NCBI GenBank assembly: GCA_026000155.1
Contig: BNYG01000007.1
Span: 1 to 64,000, forward strand
Length of the DNA stretch: 64,000 nucleotides
Reading direction: 5' to 3'
Source of the DNA: Bacteroidia bacterium
Lineage (GTDB): Bacteria > Bacteroidota > Bacteroidia > Bacteroidales > Azobacteroidaceae
Below the pieces are notes generated by a model. That model had not been told where the DNA came from and made no database searches. It worked only from the letters and a program-made list of their open reading frames with translations. The position numbers and the translations under genes are program-made. This document shows positions 8,867-17,270 of the stretch, one piece after another. Within the stretch, counting starts at the first letter, position 1. Each line of letters begins with the position of its first letter.

Positions 8867-8898
8867 TTTGGCAGATTCAATTTTTTGTATTACATTTG
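8867..8898 (+). promoter_or_regulatory. Promoter of the first kelch/SARP regulator
   Basis: TTTG (8867-8870), a 20-base gap, then TACATTTG (8891-8898), 28 bases before the ATG. The surrounding sequence TTTGGCAGAT...ATTACnTTTGTGG is shared with the promoter of the paralogous regulator at 43502-43532. Confidence 0.75.
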
Positions 8899-8926
8899 TG
8901 GTGGAAAAATCTGAAATTCTAATCTA

Positions 8927-11491
8927 ATGAAATCTATAAAAAGTTTATGCCTTTTATTGTTTCTTATGATTACAGGTTCTGTTTATGCGCAACTCCCGCA
9001 AACAGGTTTGTATTTCTATGCTCATGGCTCTAATATTGATAAAAGAACTTCCCTGATTTTAAATGAAGGAGAGTTTTATAAATTAGACGCCCAGGATAAT
9101 TTTACACTCGAATTTGATTTTTACCTGAGGAACGAGCCGACTAAATTCGGTTACATTTTCCGGATTATTTCAAATACAGGTGAAAATTTCGATTTTATTA
9201 TCAATAACGAATTAGACCTTTTTTTCGTAACGAATCATCAGGATACCCAACTGAAAAATATTCCGGTTCCGGAAGAATGGGGTCATGTAGCTGTCTCGTT
9301 TGATAATAAACGAGACAATATTTCCCTCCGTTTCAACGGAGAAACCATGAATTATCCTTATAATCTGGACAAGATCCGGTCGTTGAGTATCCGTTTCGGA
9401 CAATGTGATTTTAAAAATTTCCAGACGAGCGACGTTTCGCCTTTTATCCTGAAAAATGTTCAGGTCACCAAAAATAACAAAGCCATCCATTATTGGCCCT
9501 TGGATAAGCATGGAAGAGAAGATATCGTTCTGGATGAATGGAAGCATGTTCCCGCCATCGCCCATCATCCGCATTGGTTGATGGATAACCGGGTTTTTTG
9601 GAAAAAAGTGGCCGGATTGGATACAGACGCTTTCCCTCAGATTACGTTCGACTCCATCAACAACCGTATTTATATACTCAAAAAAAACGAATTGGTCCGG
9701 TATGCTTTAACGACCGATTCCACAACGATTTTTCCAAGCGCTATCATTCCAAGCAAATTGTATAACCAATTAATGTTTAATCCGGTTTCCGGAAAATTAC
9801 TGTTTTACGGATTTAATTCCGGTAAAATCAATTGGTACGATTTCGGTGAAAATGCGTGGGCAAATACCGAAAACCAGAATGAGAATACCGATCATACCCA
9901 GCATAACCGGTATATTTCCCGTGCCGATTCGTCCCTGTATTTGTTTGGAGGGTACGGACAATATAAATACAACAGTTATTTTTTCCGTGTTGATTTAGAG
10001 ACACAGGAACAGGCTACTTTTGATTTTTCAAATCGCATCACGCCCCGTTATTTAGCGGCTATGGGCGGTAATCAGGCGGGAGATAAGATTTATATCCTGG
10101 GCGGTAGAGGCGCTGAAATGGGCAGGCAGGAACTTTCCCCTAAAAATTTTACCGACTTTTTTGAGGTGAATTTAAAAACCAATGGAGTAAAACTCTTGTT
10201 TGATTTAGCCGATAAAGACAATGCGGAAGAAAATGTGTATTCCAACAGTTTGGTAATGACTGAAAATGACTCCTGTTTTTATGTTTTAGCTTATCCGAAC
10301 AGTAAATATTCTTCTGCTATCAAATTAAAAGAGATAAACATTAATACACAGGAAATAAAGACTTTAGCCGATTCTATCGAATTTTATTTCCGGGATGTGA
10401 CTGCTTATTGTGATTTGTATTTCTCTCCGCGCTTATCCAAATTAATTGCAGTAGCAGCTTATGCCTCGGAAGATCAAGCCAACTCGCGGGTAGATATTTA
10501 TACTTTGGATTTTCCACCGCTTCGATTAGAGGATGTGATACAAGCTGATTTTTCCTCCCATTCCGATAAAATAAAATTGTATTTGTTTGTTGCCAGCTTG
10601 TGTATCCTGATGCTTTTGTTCGTTTTTGGAAGAAAATTATTTTCTTTCGGTAAAAAATCAAAAAATGCCGGTTTTACACCGGAACCGGTACGTGAAGAGC
10701 CGGGCGATTTGAAAACAGAGGAAAACAAGAAAGAAAAGTCTTACTACGATTTCAAGACAAAATCCATTCTGTTCCTGGGAGGTTTTCAGGTTTTTGATAA
10801 AGACGGAAAAAATATTACCGGTGAATTTACGCCGACTTTGAAATATATCCTCGTGCTGATTGTCCTTTATACCTTGAAAAACAATAAAGGAATATCCTCT
10901 TCCAAGCTGCAGGAACTGTTATGGTTCGACAAGACGGAAGAAGCCGCCCGCAACAACCGGAGTGTCAATGTGCGGAAATTGCGCGTACTCTTGCAAAGTT
11001 TGGGCGCTATCGATATTACCAATGAAAACAGTTACTGGACCATTTCCCTGGCAGACGATATTCTTTTGGACTATAAGGAAGCTTTAAGGTTAATTCGGAA
11101 AATTCAGGAAACAGATACTACGACGAAAGAAGACCTGTTGCGCTTGTTGGAATTGCTTGATTCCGGCACGATGCTCCCGAATATCCAGTTTGAATGGGTG
11201 GACAATTTCAAAACCGATTTTTCAAACGCTGTGATTGATGTGCTGATACAAATCGTCAATAATCGCAAAAATTCTTTTTACGACAATCAGGATGCCCGCC
11301 TGAGAATATCCGACTGCATCCTGAAAATCGACCCGATCAATGAAGAAGCTTTAGTGATCAAATGCAATACCCTGTATGCCATGGGCAAGAAAAGTTTAGC
11401 GAAAGCTGCTTTTGATAATTTCACGAAAGAATACCAGCTTTTGTTGGGAGAACCTTATCAAGGTTCCATTAAAAATTTCATCGGACAATAA
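8927..11491 (+). CDS. Membrane kelch/SARP-like transcription regulator (copy 1)
   Basis: An 854-residue single-chain transmembrane regulator. In order: signal peptide (to about residue 21, VYA-Q); an LamG/concanavalin-like domain (about 25-195); kelch-type beta-propeller units (about 215-535, for example SLYLFGGYGQ and KIYILGGRG); one membrane helix (about 548-567, LYLFVASLCILMLLFVFG); a charged cytoplasmic linker; and a winged-helix DNA-binding domain of the OmpR/SARP kind (about 612-710, with KGISSSKLQELLWFD and NVRKLRVLL). A helical BTAD/TPR-like tail follows. The layout suggests a periplasmic ligand sensor coupled directly to a DNA-binding domain without kinase or receiver. A full paralogue lies at 43550 beside susC. 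No adjacent polysaccharide genes identify a target here; the convergent alcohol dehydrogenase starts 3 bases away. Confidence 0.8.
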   Translation: MKSIKSLCLLLFLMITGSVYAQLPQTGLYFYAHGSNIDKRTSLILNEGEFYKLDAQDNFTLEFDFYLRNEPTKFGYIFRIISNTGENFDFIINNELDLFFVTNHQDTQLKNIPVPEEWGHVAVSFDNKRDNISLRFNGETMNYPYNLDKIRSLSIRFGQCDFKNFQTSDVSPFILKNVQVTKNNKAIHYWPLDKHGREDIVLDEWKHVPAIAHHPHWLMDNRVFWKKVAGLDTDAFPQITFDSINNRIYILKKNELVRYALTTDSTTIFPSAIIPSKLYNQLMFNPVSGKLLFYGFNSGKINWYDFGENAWANTENQNENTDHTQHNRYISRADSSLYLFGGYGQYKYNSYFFRVDLETQEQATFDFSNRITPRYLAAMGGNQAGDKIYILGGRGAEMGRQELSPKNFTDFFEVNLKTNGVKLLFDLADKDNAEENVYSNSLVMTENDSCFYVLAYPNSKYSSAIKLKEININTQEIKTLADSIEFYFRDVTAYCDLYFSPRLSKLIAVAAYASEDQANSRVDIYTLDFPPLRLEDVIQADFSSHSDKIKLYLFVASLCILMLLFVFGRKLFSFGKKSKNAGFTPEPVREEPGDLKTEENKKEKSYYDFKTKSILFLGGFQVFDKDGKNITGEFTPTLKYILVLIVLYTLKNNKGISSSKLQELLWFDKTEEAARNNRSVNVRKLRVLLQSLGAIDITNENSYWTISLADDILLDYKEALRLIRKIQETDTTTKEDLLRLLELLDSGTMLPNIQFEWVDNFKTDFSNAVIDVLIQIVNNRKNSFYDNQDARLRISDCILKIDPINEEALVIKCNTLYAMGKKSLAKAAFDNFTKEYQLLLGEPYQGSIKNFIGQ

Positions 11492-11494
11492 AGA

Positions 11495-12670
11495 TTATTC
11501 GGCAGCAATCGTGTAGATCGCACGCGCATCCTTCATATCTAATTTGCGGAAATTTCCCAAACTGCCTCTCGAATTGATTTTCAATGTATCTATCAACTGA
11601 TCAATATCTGCCGCTTTGGCTCCCAATTGGGCAAAATTAACCGGAAGTCCAAGGGACGAGAAGAAATCTTTCAAGGCTTGAATTCCCTTTAATGCGACTT
11701 CCTTCTTATCGCCTGTATCTTCAATTCCCCATACGCGGATAGCAAATTGCACAAAACGATCCACACCGGAAGTATAGACATATTTCATCCACGCCGGAAA
11801 CATGACCGCCAGTCCGGCGCCATGAGCCACTCCGTATAAAGCGCTCAATTCGTGTTCCAAACCATGGGTCGCCCAATCTTCTTCTCTGCCGACACCACAA
11901 ATGCCGTTGTGAGCCACCGTTCCCGCCCACATGATATTCGCCCGCGCTTCGTAATTTTCCGGTTCGCGGATCACTACCGGCGCTTCTTTAACGACTGCCA
12001 GCAAAACCGCTTCGCACATCCGGTCGGTCACTTCCACGCCGCGGGTTTGTGTAAAATAACGTTCCATCACATGCGCCATCATATCGGCAATACCGTAAGC
12101 CGTTTGATTCGCCGGGAGCGTAAACGTCAACACCGGATCCATAATCGAAAATACCGGACGAAGCAACGGACTGCCAGTCCCTCGTTTCAACTTGCCTGCG
12201 GTTGTTTTGGTGATCACCATGTTGGGCGAACCCTCGCTTCCGGCAGCCGGAATGGTCAGAACAGTAGCTACCGGCAACGCGCGGTTGATCGTGACGGTTC
12301 CTTCAAAGAAATTCCAGAAATCGCCGGCATATAACGCTCCGGCAGCAATCGCTTTCGCGGAATCGATCACACTGCCGCCGCCTACCGCCAAAACAAAATT
12401 CACATTTTCCTTGCGGCACAAATCAATCCCTTCGTAAACCAATGTATCGACCGGATTGGGTTGAGCGCCGCCTAATTTAACGTATTCGATGAATTCGTTC
12501 TGCAAGCTGCTTTCCACTTGCGCCAATAAGCCGCTTTTCACCGCCGATTGTCCGCCATAGTGGATTAATACCTTTGTTCCGCCGTACTGTTTGACCAATT
12601 GTCCTACATTGCCGACCGTATTCTTTCCGAATACAAATTCAGTCGGACTCCAAAATCTGAAATTATTCAT
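11495..12670 (-). CDS. Iron-containing alcohol dehydrogenase (YqhD/BDH type)
   Basis: A 391-residue group III alcohol dehydrogenase, expected to reduce aldehydes to alcohols with NAD(P)H in the cytoplasm. The N-terminal start NFRFWSPTEFVFGKNTV, the nucleotide-binding motif GGGSVIDSAKAIAAG (97-111) and the metal-binding histidines of MMAHVMERYF and THGLEHELSALYGVAHGAGLAVMFPAWMKY place it with butanol dehydrogenases and YqhD. The specific aldehyde is unknown. It is convergent with the upstream kelch/SARP regulator and separated from it by only three bases. It is followed by a 203-base gap that should hold its promoter and that of the divergent sigma factor. All metal ligands appear present. Confidence 0.92.
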   Translation of the reverse strand: MNNFRFWSPTEFVFGKNTVGNVGQLVKQYGGTKVLIHYGGQSAVKSGLLAQVESSLQNEFIEYVKLGGAQPNPVDTLVYEGIDLCRKENVNFVLAVGGGSVIDSAKAIAAGALYAGDFWNFFEGTVTINRALPVATVLTIPAAGSEGSPNMVITKTTAGKLKRGTGSPLLRPVFSIMDPVLTFTLPANQTAYGIADMMAHVMERYFTQTRGVEVTDRMCEAVLLAVVKEAPVVIREPENYEARANIMWAGTVAHNGICGVGREEDWATHGLEHELSALYGVAHGAGLAVMFPAWMKYVYTSGVDRFVQFAIRVWGIEDTGDKKEVALKGIQALKDFFSSLGLPVNFAQLGAKAADIDQLIDTLKINSRGSLGNFRKLDMKDARAIYTIAAE

Positions 12671-12873
12671 AATATTCTTTTCCTTTTGCTACAAAAATAG
12701 GCAGATTTTCTGAATCCGGGAAACATCCGGTCAATTATTTTTTGTTAAAAAGTTTGGAAGATATTTAAATATTTATTTTCTTTGCAGAACGAAGTTTAAT
12801 TTATTGTCTAATTTTTTTAAAATATTTTTGCCTATCGCATAGCGTTACACTTAAACCTATTTAGAAAGAAGTA

Positions 12874-13467
12874 ATGATTCAATTAAAACAAATGACTGAC
12901 GAGGAGTTGGTCGTTGCTTATGCACAGGGCAATAATGCTGCTTTTGATATTCTTTTGAATAGACACAAAAGTACAGTTTATTCCTATATTTATTTTATTG
13001 TTCGCAACCGGGAAATGGCGGAAGACATTTTCCAGGAAACTTTTGTGAAAGCGATTATGACCATCAAGCAGGGACGATATACCGAAAACGGTAAATTCCG
13101 CGCCTGGATCAACCGGATTGCTCATAATCTGATTATTGATAATTACCGTCAGGAAAAAAACGAACAAACGATTTCCAACGACGAGTGCGAGGTGGACCTG
13201 TTAAATAATTCCAAATTGTCCGACGGAACCATTGAGGATAAAATGATTAAAGACCAAATCCTCTCGGATGTGAAAAAACTGATCAATTATCTGCCTGAAA
13301 ATCAGAAAGAAGTATTGATGCTTCGCTATTATCAGGATTTGAGTTTCAAGGAAATTTCCGACATGACAGGCGTCAGTATCAATACGGCTTTGGGCCGTAT
13401 GCGGTATGCCATTCTGAATATGCGCCGGATGGCTGAAGAAAAAAATATGATCCTTACGATGGATTGA
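12874..13467 (+). CDS. ECF RNA polymerase sigma factor
   Basis: A 197-residue group IV sigma factor. Region 2 is visible in SYIYFIVRNREMAEDIFQETFVKAI, with the -10-recognition helix in FRAWINRIAHNLIIDNYRQ. Region 4 is LPENQKEVLMLRYYQDLSFKEISDMTGVSINTALGRMRYAILNMRRM. No anti-sigma gene with a membrane segment follows, only a 59-residue soluble protein and rpe. I recall sigma factors of this size upstream of rpe in other Bacteroidales, so this may be a conserved stress or growth regulator rather than a SusCD-linked one. The regulon cannot be read from this window. Confidence 0.93.
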   Translation: MIQLKQMTDEELVVAYAQGNNAAFDILLNRHKSTVYSYIYFIVRNREMAEDIFQETFVKAIMTIKQGRYTENGKFRAWINRIAHNLIIDNYRQEKNEQTISNDECEVDLLNNSKLSDGTIEDKMIKDQILSDVKKLINYLPENQKEVLMLRYYQDLSFKEISDMTGVSINTALGRMRYAILNMRRMAEEKNMILTMD

Positions 13468-13547
13468 TTTTTTTTATTGGCTTTAATGCAATATATTGAG
13501 TAAGCTTTCGTTTTTATATACAGAGCACGAACAAAATAAATTTGCCT

Positions 13548-13727
13548 ATGTATCTAAAATTTACTCAAGAAAAGCATGAAGAACATTGTAATGTATTGGA
13601 CGAAGAAATATCTTTCCATTCGATGAATCCCCGGAAAGCAACACTGGCATTTATCCTGCAATTTGCGTATGCCTATCATGTGGAAAAAGAATTGCCGGTG
13701 AGAATGTCGGAAATGATACTTAATTAA
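13548..13727 (+). CDS. Small conserved-looking protein between sigma factor and rpe
   Basis: A 59-residue soluble protein with no signal peptide or membrane segment and no recognised family. It starts 80 bases after the sigma factor stop and ends two bases before the rpe ATG, so it is probably in the same transcript. It has an acidic N-terminal half with two His residues and a central hydrophobic helix (ATLAFILQFAYAYHV). ATG 13548 is chosen; a TTG six bases upstream is also in frame. By position it could modulate the sigma factor, but this is only a guess. Confidence 0.55.
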   Translation: MYLKFTQEKHEEHCNVLDEEISFHSMNPRKATLAFILQFAYAYHVEKELPVRMSEMILN

Positions 13728-13729
13728 TT

Positions 13730-14374
13730 ATGATCCTTGCACCTTCTTTATTGTCGGCAGATTTTCTTCATTTAGAACAGGAAATCGAAAAAATCAACGC
13801 CAGCGAAGCCGACTGGTTGCACTTGGATGTGATGGACGGTGTTTTCGTTCCCAATATTTCTATGGGATTTCCGGTCATGCGGCACGTGGCCAAAACATCC
13901 GTCAAGCCTTTGGATACTCATTTGATGATTGTCGATCCGCAAAAATTTATTACTCAATTCCGTGATATTGGCGTACAGAGCCTGAGTGTGCATTACGAAG
14001 CCTGTAACAATCTTCACCGGACATTGGTACAAATCAAAGAAGCCGGGATGAAAGCCGGCGTGGTGCTGAACCCCCATTCTCCCGTTGAATTACTGGCCGA
14101 TATTTTGGAAGAAGCGGATATCGTATTGCTTATGTCGGTCGATCCGGGTTTCAGCGGACAGAAATTTATCCCGCACGCTTACGACAAAGTGCGCCGTTTA
14201 AGGAAAATGATTGATCAAAACGGTTTGAATACCTTGATCGAAGTGGATGGCGGAATGAATTTGGAACGGGGGAAATTAATGGTGGAAGCCGGCGCAGACG
14301 TTCTGGTCGCCGGTAATGCGATTTTTAAAGCCGATGACCCAATCGAAATGATCAAACAATTAAAATTACTATAA
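13730..14374 (+). CDS. rpe: Ribulose-phosphate 3-epimerase
   Basis: Interconverts ribulose 5-phosphate and xylulose 5-phosphate in the non-oxidative pentose phosphate pathway. The 214-residue TIM barrel carries the metal and catalytic motifs LAPSLLSADF (residues 3-12), WLHLDVMDGVFVPN, THLMIVDP, the phosphate-binding VDPGFSGQKFI and the second catalytic acid in IEVDGGMN. It follows the 59-residue gene by two bases and precedes a 115-base gap filled with extragenic palindromes. Complete and typical. Confidence 0.98.
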   Translation: MILAPSLLSADFLHLEQEIEKINASEADWLHLDVMDGVFVPNISMGFPVMRHVAKTSVKPLDTHLMIVDPQKFITQFRDIGVQSLSVHYEACNNLHRTLVQIKEAGMKAGVVLNPHSPVELLADILEEADIVLLMSVDPGFSGQKFIPHAYDKVRRLRKMIDQNGLNTLIEVDGGMNLERGKLMVEAGADVLVAGNAIFKADDPIEMIKQLKLL

Positions 14375-14385
14375 TTCTAAATATC

Positions 14386-14413
14386 TGTCATTGCGGGCTT
14401 GACCCGCAATCCC
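14386..14413. repeat. Extragenic palindrome, copy 2
   Basis: This is the exact reverse complement of the 28 bases at 3347-3374, with core TTGCGGG-CTTGA-CCCGCAA. It lies 11 bases after the rpe stop and could act as a 3' hairpin. Confidence 0.8.
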
Positions 14414-14448
14414 CTGCTAATCGTTAAACACCTATTAACGGACATCAT

Positions 14449-14476
14449 GGGATGGCGGGTCATGCCCGCCATGACA
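14449..14476. repeat. Extragenic palindrome, copy 3 (covarying variant)
   Basis: Same orientation as copy 1, with three differences. One is in the loop; the other two change a stem T-A pair to G-C on both sides (ATTGCGGG/CCCGCAAT becomes ATGGCGGG/CCCGCCAT). It ends 13 bases before the comEC start. Confidence 0.8.
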
Positions 14477-14489
14477 AAGACAAAATACT

Positions 14490-16031
14490 ATGATTCACCA
14501 AACGCCTTTTCTCAGGCCACTCCTGTTTCTGATTGCGGGTATCGTTGTGCAATCCCGGTGGAATATTCCGTACGCGGTTATCTTCTGCCTTTTTTTCGTT
14601 GCCTTGCTTTTTTTCGTTTGCGCTTCTATTCCCCAGCTGAGCCGCCGGTATCCGTTCCGGTTTTTGTTTGGTTTCGGACTGTTCTTTCTGTTATTTGCTT
14701 CGGCGAGTTGGATTACCAAATTAGCGTGGCAAGAATCGGAATGGAATCTTCCGTCCGGCGACTGTCTGTATCAAGCAGTTGTGATTGACGAACCGGTGCT
14801 AAAACCGAAAACCTGGATGTGTAAAATCCGGATCAGGACTGCTGAAAATCCGGTTTACCAGGAAGCAACCGGTAAAAAAGCCGTCATTTATTTACCGCTC
14901 GACAGCCTGTCGCCGGCCATTGTTCCCGGAGATTGCCTGTTGTTTTCCGGGCAATTGGAATCTTCCCCACCCTATTTGAAACGGCAATCTTTTGCTGCTG
15001 CCGGCTTTATCCGGAAAAATCGGTGGCAGCCGGTCAAAAATCCCGATCCTTCTTTTTCAATCTTGATTCAGGCTTTGTCCGTTCGCCGGATGTTGCTGGA
15101 ACGCTTGCAACTAATGGTTCCCGAACGTCAATCCTACGCTCTGGCGGCCGCCTTGATGTTCGGTTACCGGAACGAGTTGGACAAAGACCTGCAACAAGCC
15201 TTCAGTCATATCGGAGCCGCCCATATCCTGGCGATCAGCGGAACGCATTTTACCCTTTTGTTCGGCATGCTGTATTTTATGCTGTCGTTTACCGGCAATT
15301 CCCGGAAAGGGAAAATCATCCGGCAAGTGATTTTGTTGCCCTTGATTTGGGGTTTCGCTTTCCTGACCGGTTTTTCGCCTTCGGTGATCCGGGCAGCCTT
15401 GATGCTGAGTATCTGGGGAATCGGAAACGCTTTTTTCTTCCGCGCCTTTACGCTGAATACCATCGCTGCCGCCGCTTTTTTTATGCTTTTGTTTTGTCCG
15501 CTGTATTTATACGATGTCGGATTTCAACTCAGTTTTCTGGCTGTCATTTCCATTGTCCTGATTAATCCGTATTTAGTGAAACTGTATGAATCAAAAAACG
15601 TATTGATCCAATACGTTTGGGATTTAATTTGTGTTTCCGTTTCGGCACAAGTGGGTGTTTTACCGCTTTGTATTTATTATTTTCACCAATTTCCGTCGAT
15701 TTTTCTATTGACCAATATTTGCCTGATGCCTTTAGCATCTATATTGTTGTTCCTCATTCCGGTTTCCCTGCTTTTACATTTCCTGTTCGGATCCTTTTCA
15801 GGGATGCTGTTTCCACTGAATAAAACGCTCGAATATTTCATTTCCACCGTACGCACCCTGGACAAGTTTTCGTATGGAAATATCACCGGCTTAACGATTG
15901 ATTCGCAAGGCTTGACGGCGCTGTTCCTGGCAATTATCTTCATCGTTTTATTATTGATAAAAAAACGGGTGGTTTATCTTTATTTGCTACTGATTGTTGT
16001 TGCATTCCAAGTAATTTTTTATCTTATCTAA
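14490..16031 (+). CDS. comEC: ComEC/Rec2 family DNA-uptake channel protein
   Basis: Polytopic inner-membrane protein of the ComEC/Rec2 family, which translocates single-stranded DNA in competent bacteria. Residues 1-75 hold several hydrophobic segments, and the DUF4131-like soluble part follows (about 90-190). The competence domain from about 215 contains ALAAALMFGYRNELDKDLQQAFSHIGAAHILAISGTHFTLLFGMLYF, with the hallmark H-[IL]-L-A-[IL]-S-G motif. Multiple membrane helices continue to the end. The 513-residue chain lacks the C-terminal metallo-beta-lactamase domain, which I understand to be usual in Bacteroidota. It appears intact. Confidence 0.9.
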   Translation: MIHQTPFLRPLLFLIAGIVVQSRWNIPYAVIFCLFFVALLFFVCASIPQLSRRYPFRFLFGFGLFFLLFASASWITKLAWQESEWNLPSGDCLYQAVVIDEPVLKPKTWMCKIRIRTAENPVYQEATGKKAVIYLPLDSLSPAIVPGDCLLFSGQLESSPPYLKRQSFAAAGFIRKNRWQPVKNPDPSFSILIQALSVRRMLLERLQLMVPERQSYALAAALMFGYRNELDKDLQQAFSHIGAAHILAISGTHFTLLFGMLYFMLSFTGNSRKGKIIRQVILLPLIWGFAFLTGFSPSVIRAALMLSIWGIGNAFFFRAFTLNTIAAAAFFMLLFCPLYLYDVGFQLSFLAVISIVLINPYLVKLYESKNVLIQYVWDLICVSVSAQVGVLPLCIYYFHQFPSIFLLTNICLMPLASILLFLIPVSLLLHFLFGSFSGMLFPLNKTLEYFISTVRTLDKFSYGNITGLTIDSQGLTALFLAIIFIVLLLIKKRVVYLYLLLIVVAFQVIFYLI

Positions 16032-16235
16032 ATGATTGAATCGTTATTTTTACAAATTATTTATTTCAATGGAGGGGCTAATTGAACCGGTTTGAGAGAT
16101 TTCAAAAAATAATCACTCAAATTCTTTTCGGATTAAAAAAATCTGTTTATTTTTGTAATCGGTTGCAATCATCGATTACAATTGTTTTTTGTCTTTGATT
16201 TCAACCAAAACTTTACGTTATTAACTAATTGAAAC

Positions 16236-17120
16236 ATGAAAGCAACAGAGTCAAAGACAACAAGCAGGTATATAAATCTCCTGAACGATTGGGGATTTAA
16301 ATACATTTTTGGTAAAAAAGAGAATTTAATTCATTTCCTGAATGAAATTTTTCAGGGAAAAGAGAAAATAACCGATATTGCCTATTTGCCGACGGAGCAA
16401 TTGGGTAAAACGGAAAAAGAACGAATAGCTATCTTTGATGTCTATTGCCGGAATAACCGGGGAGAATTCATCCTGCTGGAAATGCAGAATATGCCGCAAT
16501 TGCATTTTTATGAACGGTCGTTGTTGTATTCGACGTTTCTCATCAGGAATCAGGCAGTTAAAGGAGAATGGAATTATGAATTAAAATCGGTATATGTTAT
16601 TGGAATACTGAACTTTATTCCATCAGAGGTAGCGGTTGACGATAAACAGTATGTAGATCGAGTCAGTTTGTTTAATGAACGAACGAAAAAGAAGTTCTCA
16701 GATATCCTGAATTTCATCTATATTGTATTGCCGAAATTCAATAAAAAGCAGGAAGAATTGAATAGTCAGTTAGATGATTGGTTGTATATTTTGAGGCATT
16801 CAAAACAAATGGCTATACAACCGGAAACAATACGAGGTAAATTATTTGATGAATTATTTAAAGAAATGGAAATAAAACGTTTAACACCTAAAAATATGAA
16901 ATTACATGGTCGTAGTGAACTCAAGTATGAAGATGCTTCCCTTTTTACTGATTATGCAGAAATGAAAGGAAGGGAGAAAGGCATGCTTGAGGGTGAGAAA
17001 AGAGGAATTCTTGAAGGGAAAAGAAACATATCCAAAAATTTATTGGAAATGGGTATGTCTATCAGTGATATTTCAAGAGCAACAGGATTGACACCACAAC
17101 AAATTCAACAATTAAATTAA
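16236..17120 (+). CDS. Rpn family PD-(D/E)XK nuclease
   Basis: A 294-residue member of the Rpn/PDDEXK transposase-like family (recombination-promoting nuclease, RpnA-E relatives). The start NDWGFKYIFGKKENLIHFLNEIF, the nuclease core ERIAIFDVYCRNNRGEFILLEMQNMPQ with D and E-x-Q residues, and FYERSLLYSTFLIRNQ are diagnostic. The C-terminal part has the repetitive segment GREKGMLEGEKRGILEGKRN and the short helix-turn-like ISDISRATGLTPQQIQQ. It is flanked by gene-free stretches of 204 and 150 bases and separates comEC from the DHH gene. Such proteins cleave DNA in vitro; their role in the cell is unsettled. No terminal inverted repeats were found around it. Confidence 0.88.
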   Translation: MKATESKTTSRYINLLNDWGFKYIFGKKENLIHFLNEIFQGKEKITDIAYLPTEQLGKTEKERIAIFDVYCRNNRGEFILLEMQNMPQLHFYERSLLYSTFLIRNQAVKGEWNYELKSVYVIGILNFIPSEVAVDDKQYVDRVSLFNERTKKKFSDILNFIYIVLPKFNKKQEELNSQLDDWLYILRHSKQMAIQPETIRGKLFDELFKEMEIKRLTPKNMKLHGRSELKYEDASLFTDYAEMKGREKGMLEGEKRGILEGKRNISKNLLEMGMSISDISRATGLTPQQIQQLN

Positions 17121-17213
17121 ATACTCCATGCTGAACTCATTTAATTAAGTATCTTACCATAATTGTATTTCAGTATCCAAGTCTTCGTCAGTAATAAAAT
17201 TACCGTTTTCAAC

Positions 17214-17244
17214 TTGTAAGATTGCCTCTGATTGACTACCTTTG
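17214..17244 (+). promoter_or_regulatory. Promoter of the DHH phosphoesterase gene
   Basis: TTG (17214-17216), a 20-base gap, then TACCTTTG (17237-17244). It shows that the in-frame TTG at 17232 is not the start and supports ATG 17271. Confidence 0.7.
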
Positions 17245-17270
17245 TACCTATTTTACAAAGATTAAAAGAA

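Noticed and set aside
15206..15943. Minus-strand open frames inside comEC
   Set aside because: They lie within a gene with clear family motifs on the plus strand, have no recognisable protein features, and arise from its base composition.
17232..17270. TTG start for the DHH phosphoesterase
   Set aside because: It overlaps the promoter -7 element TACCTTTG, so it is upstream of the transcript start.
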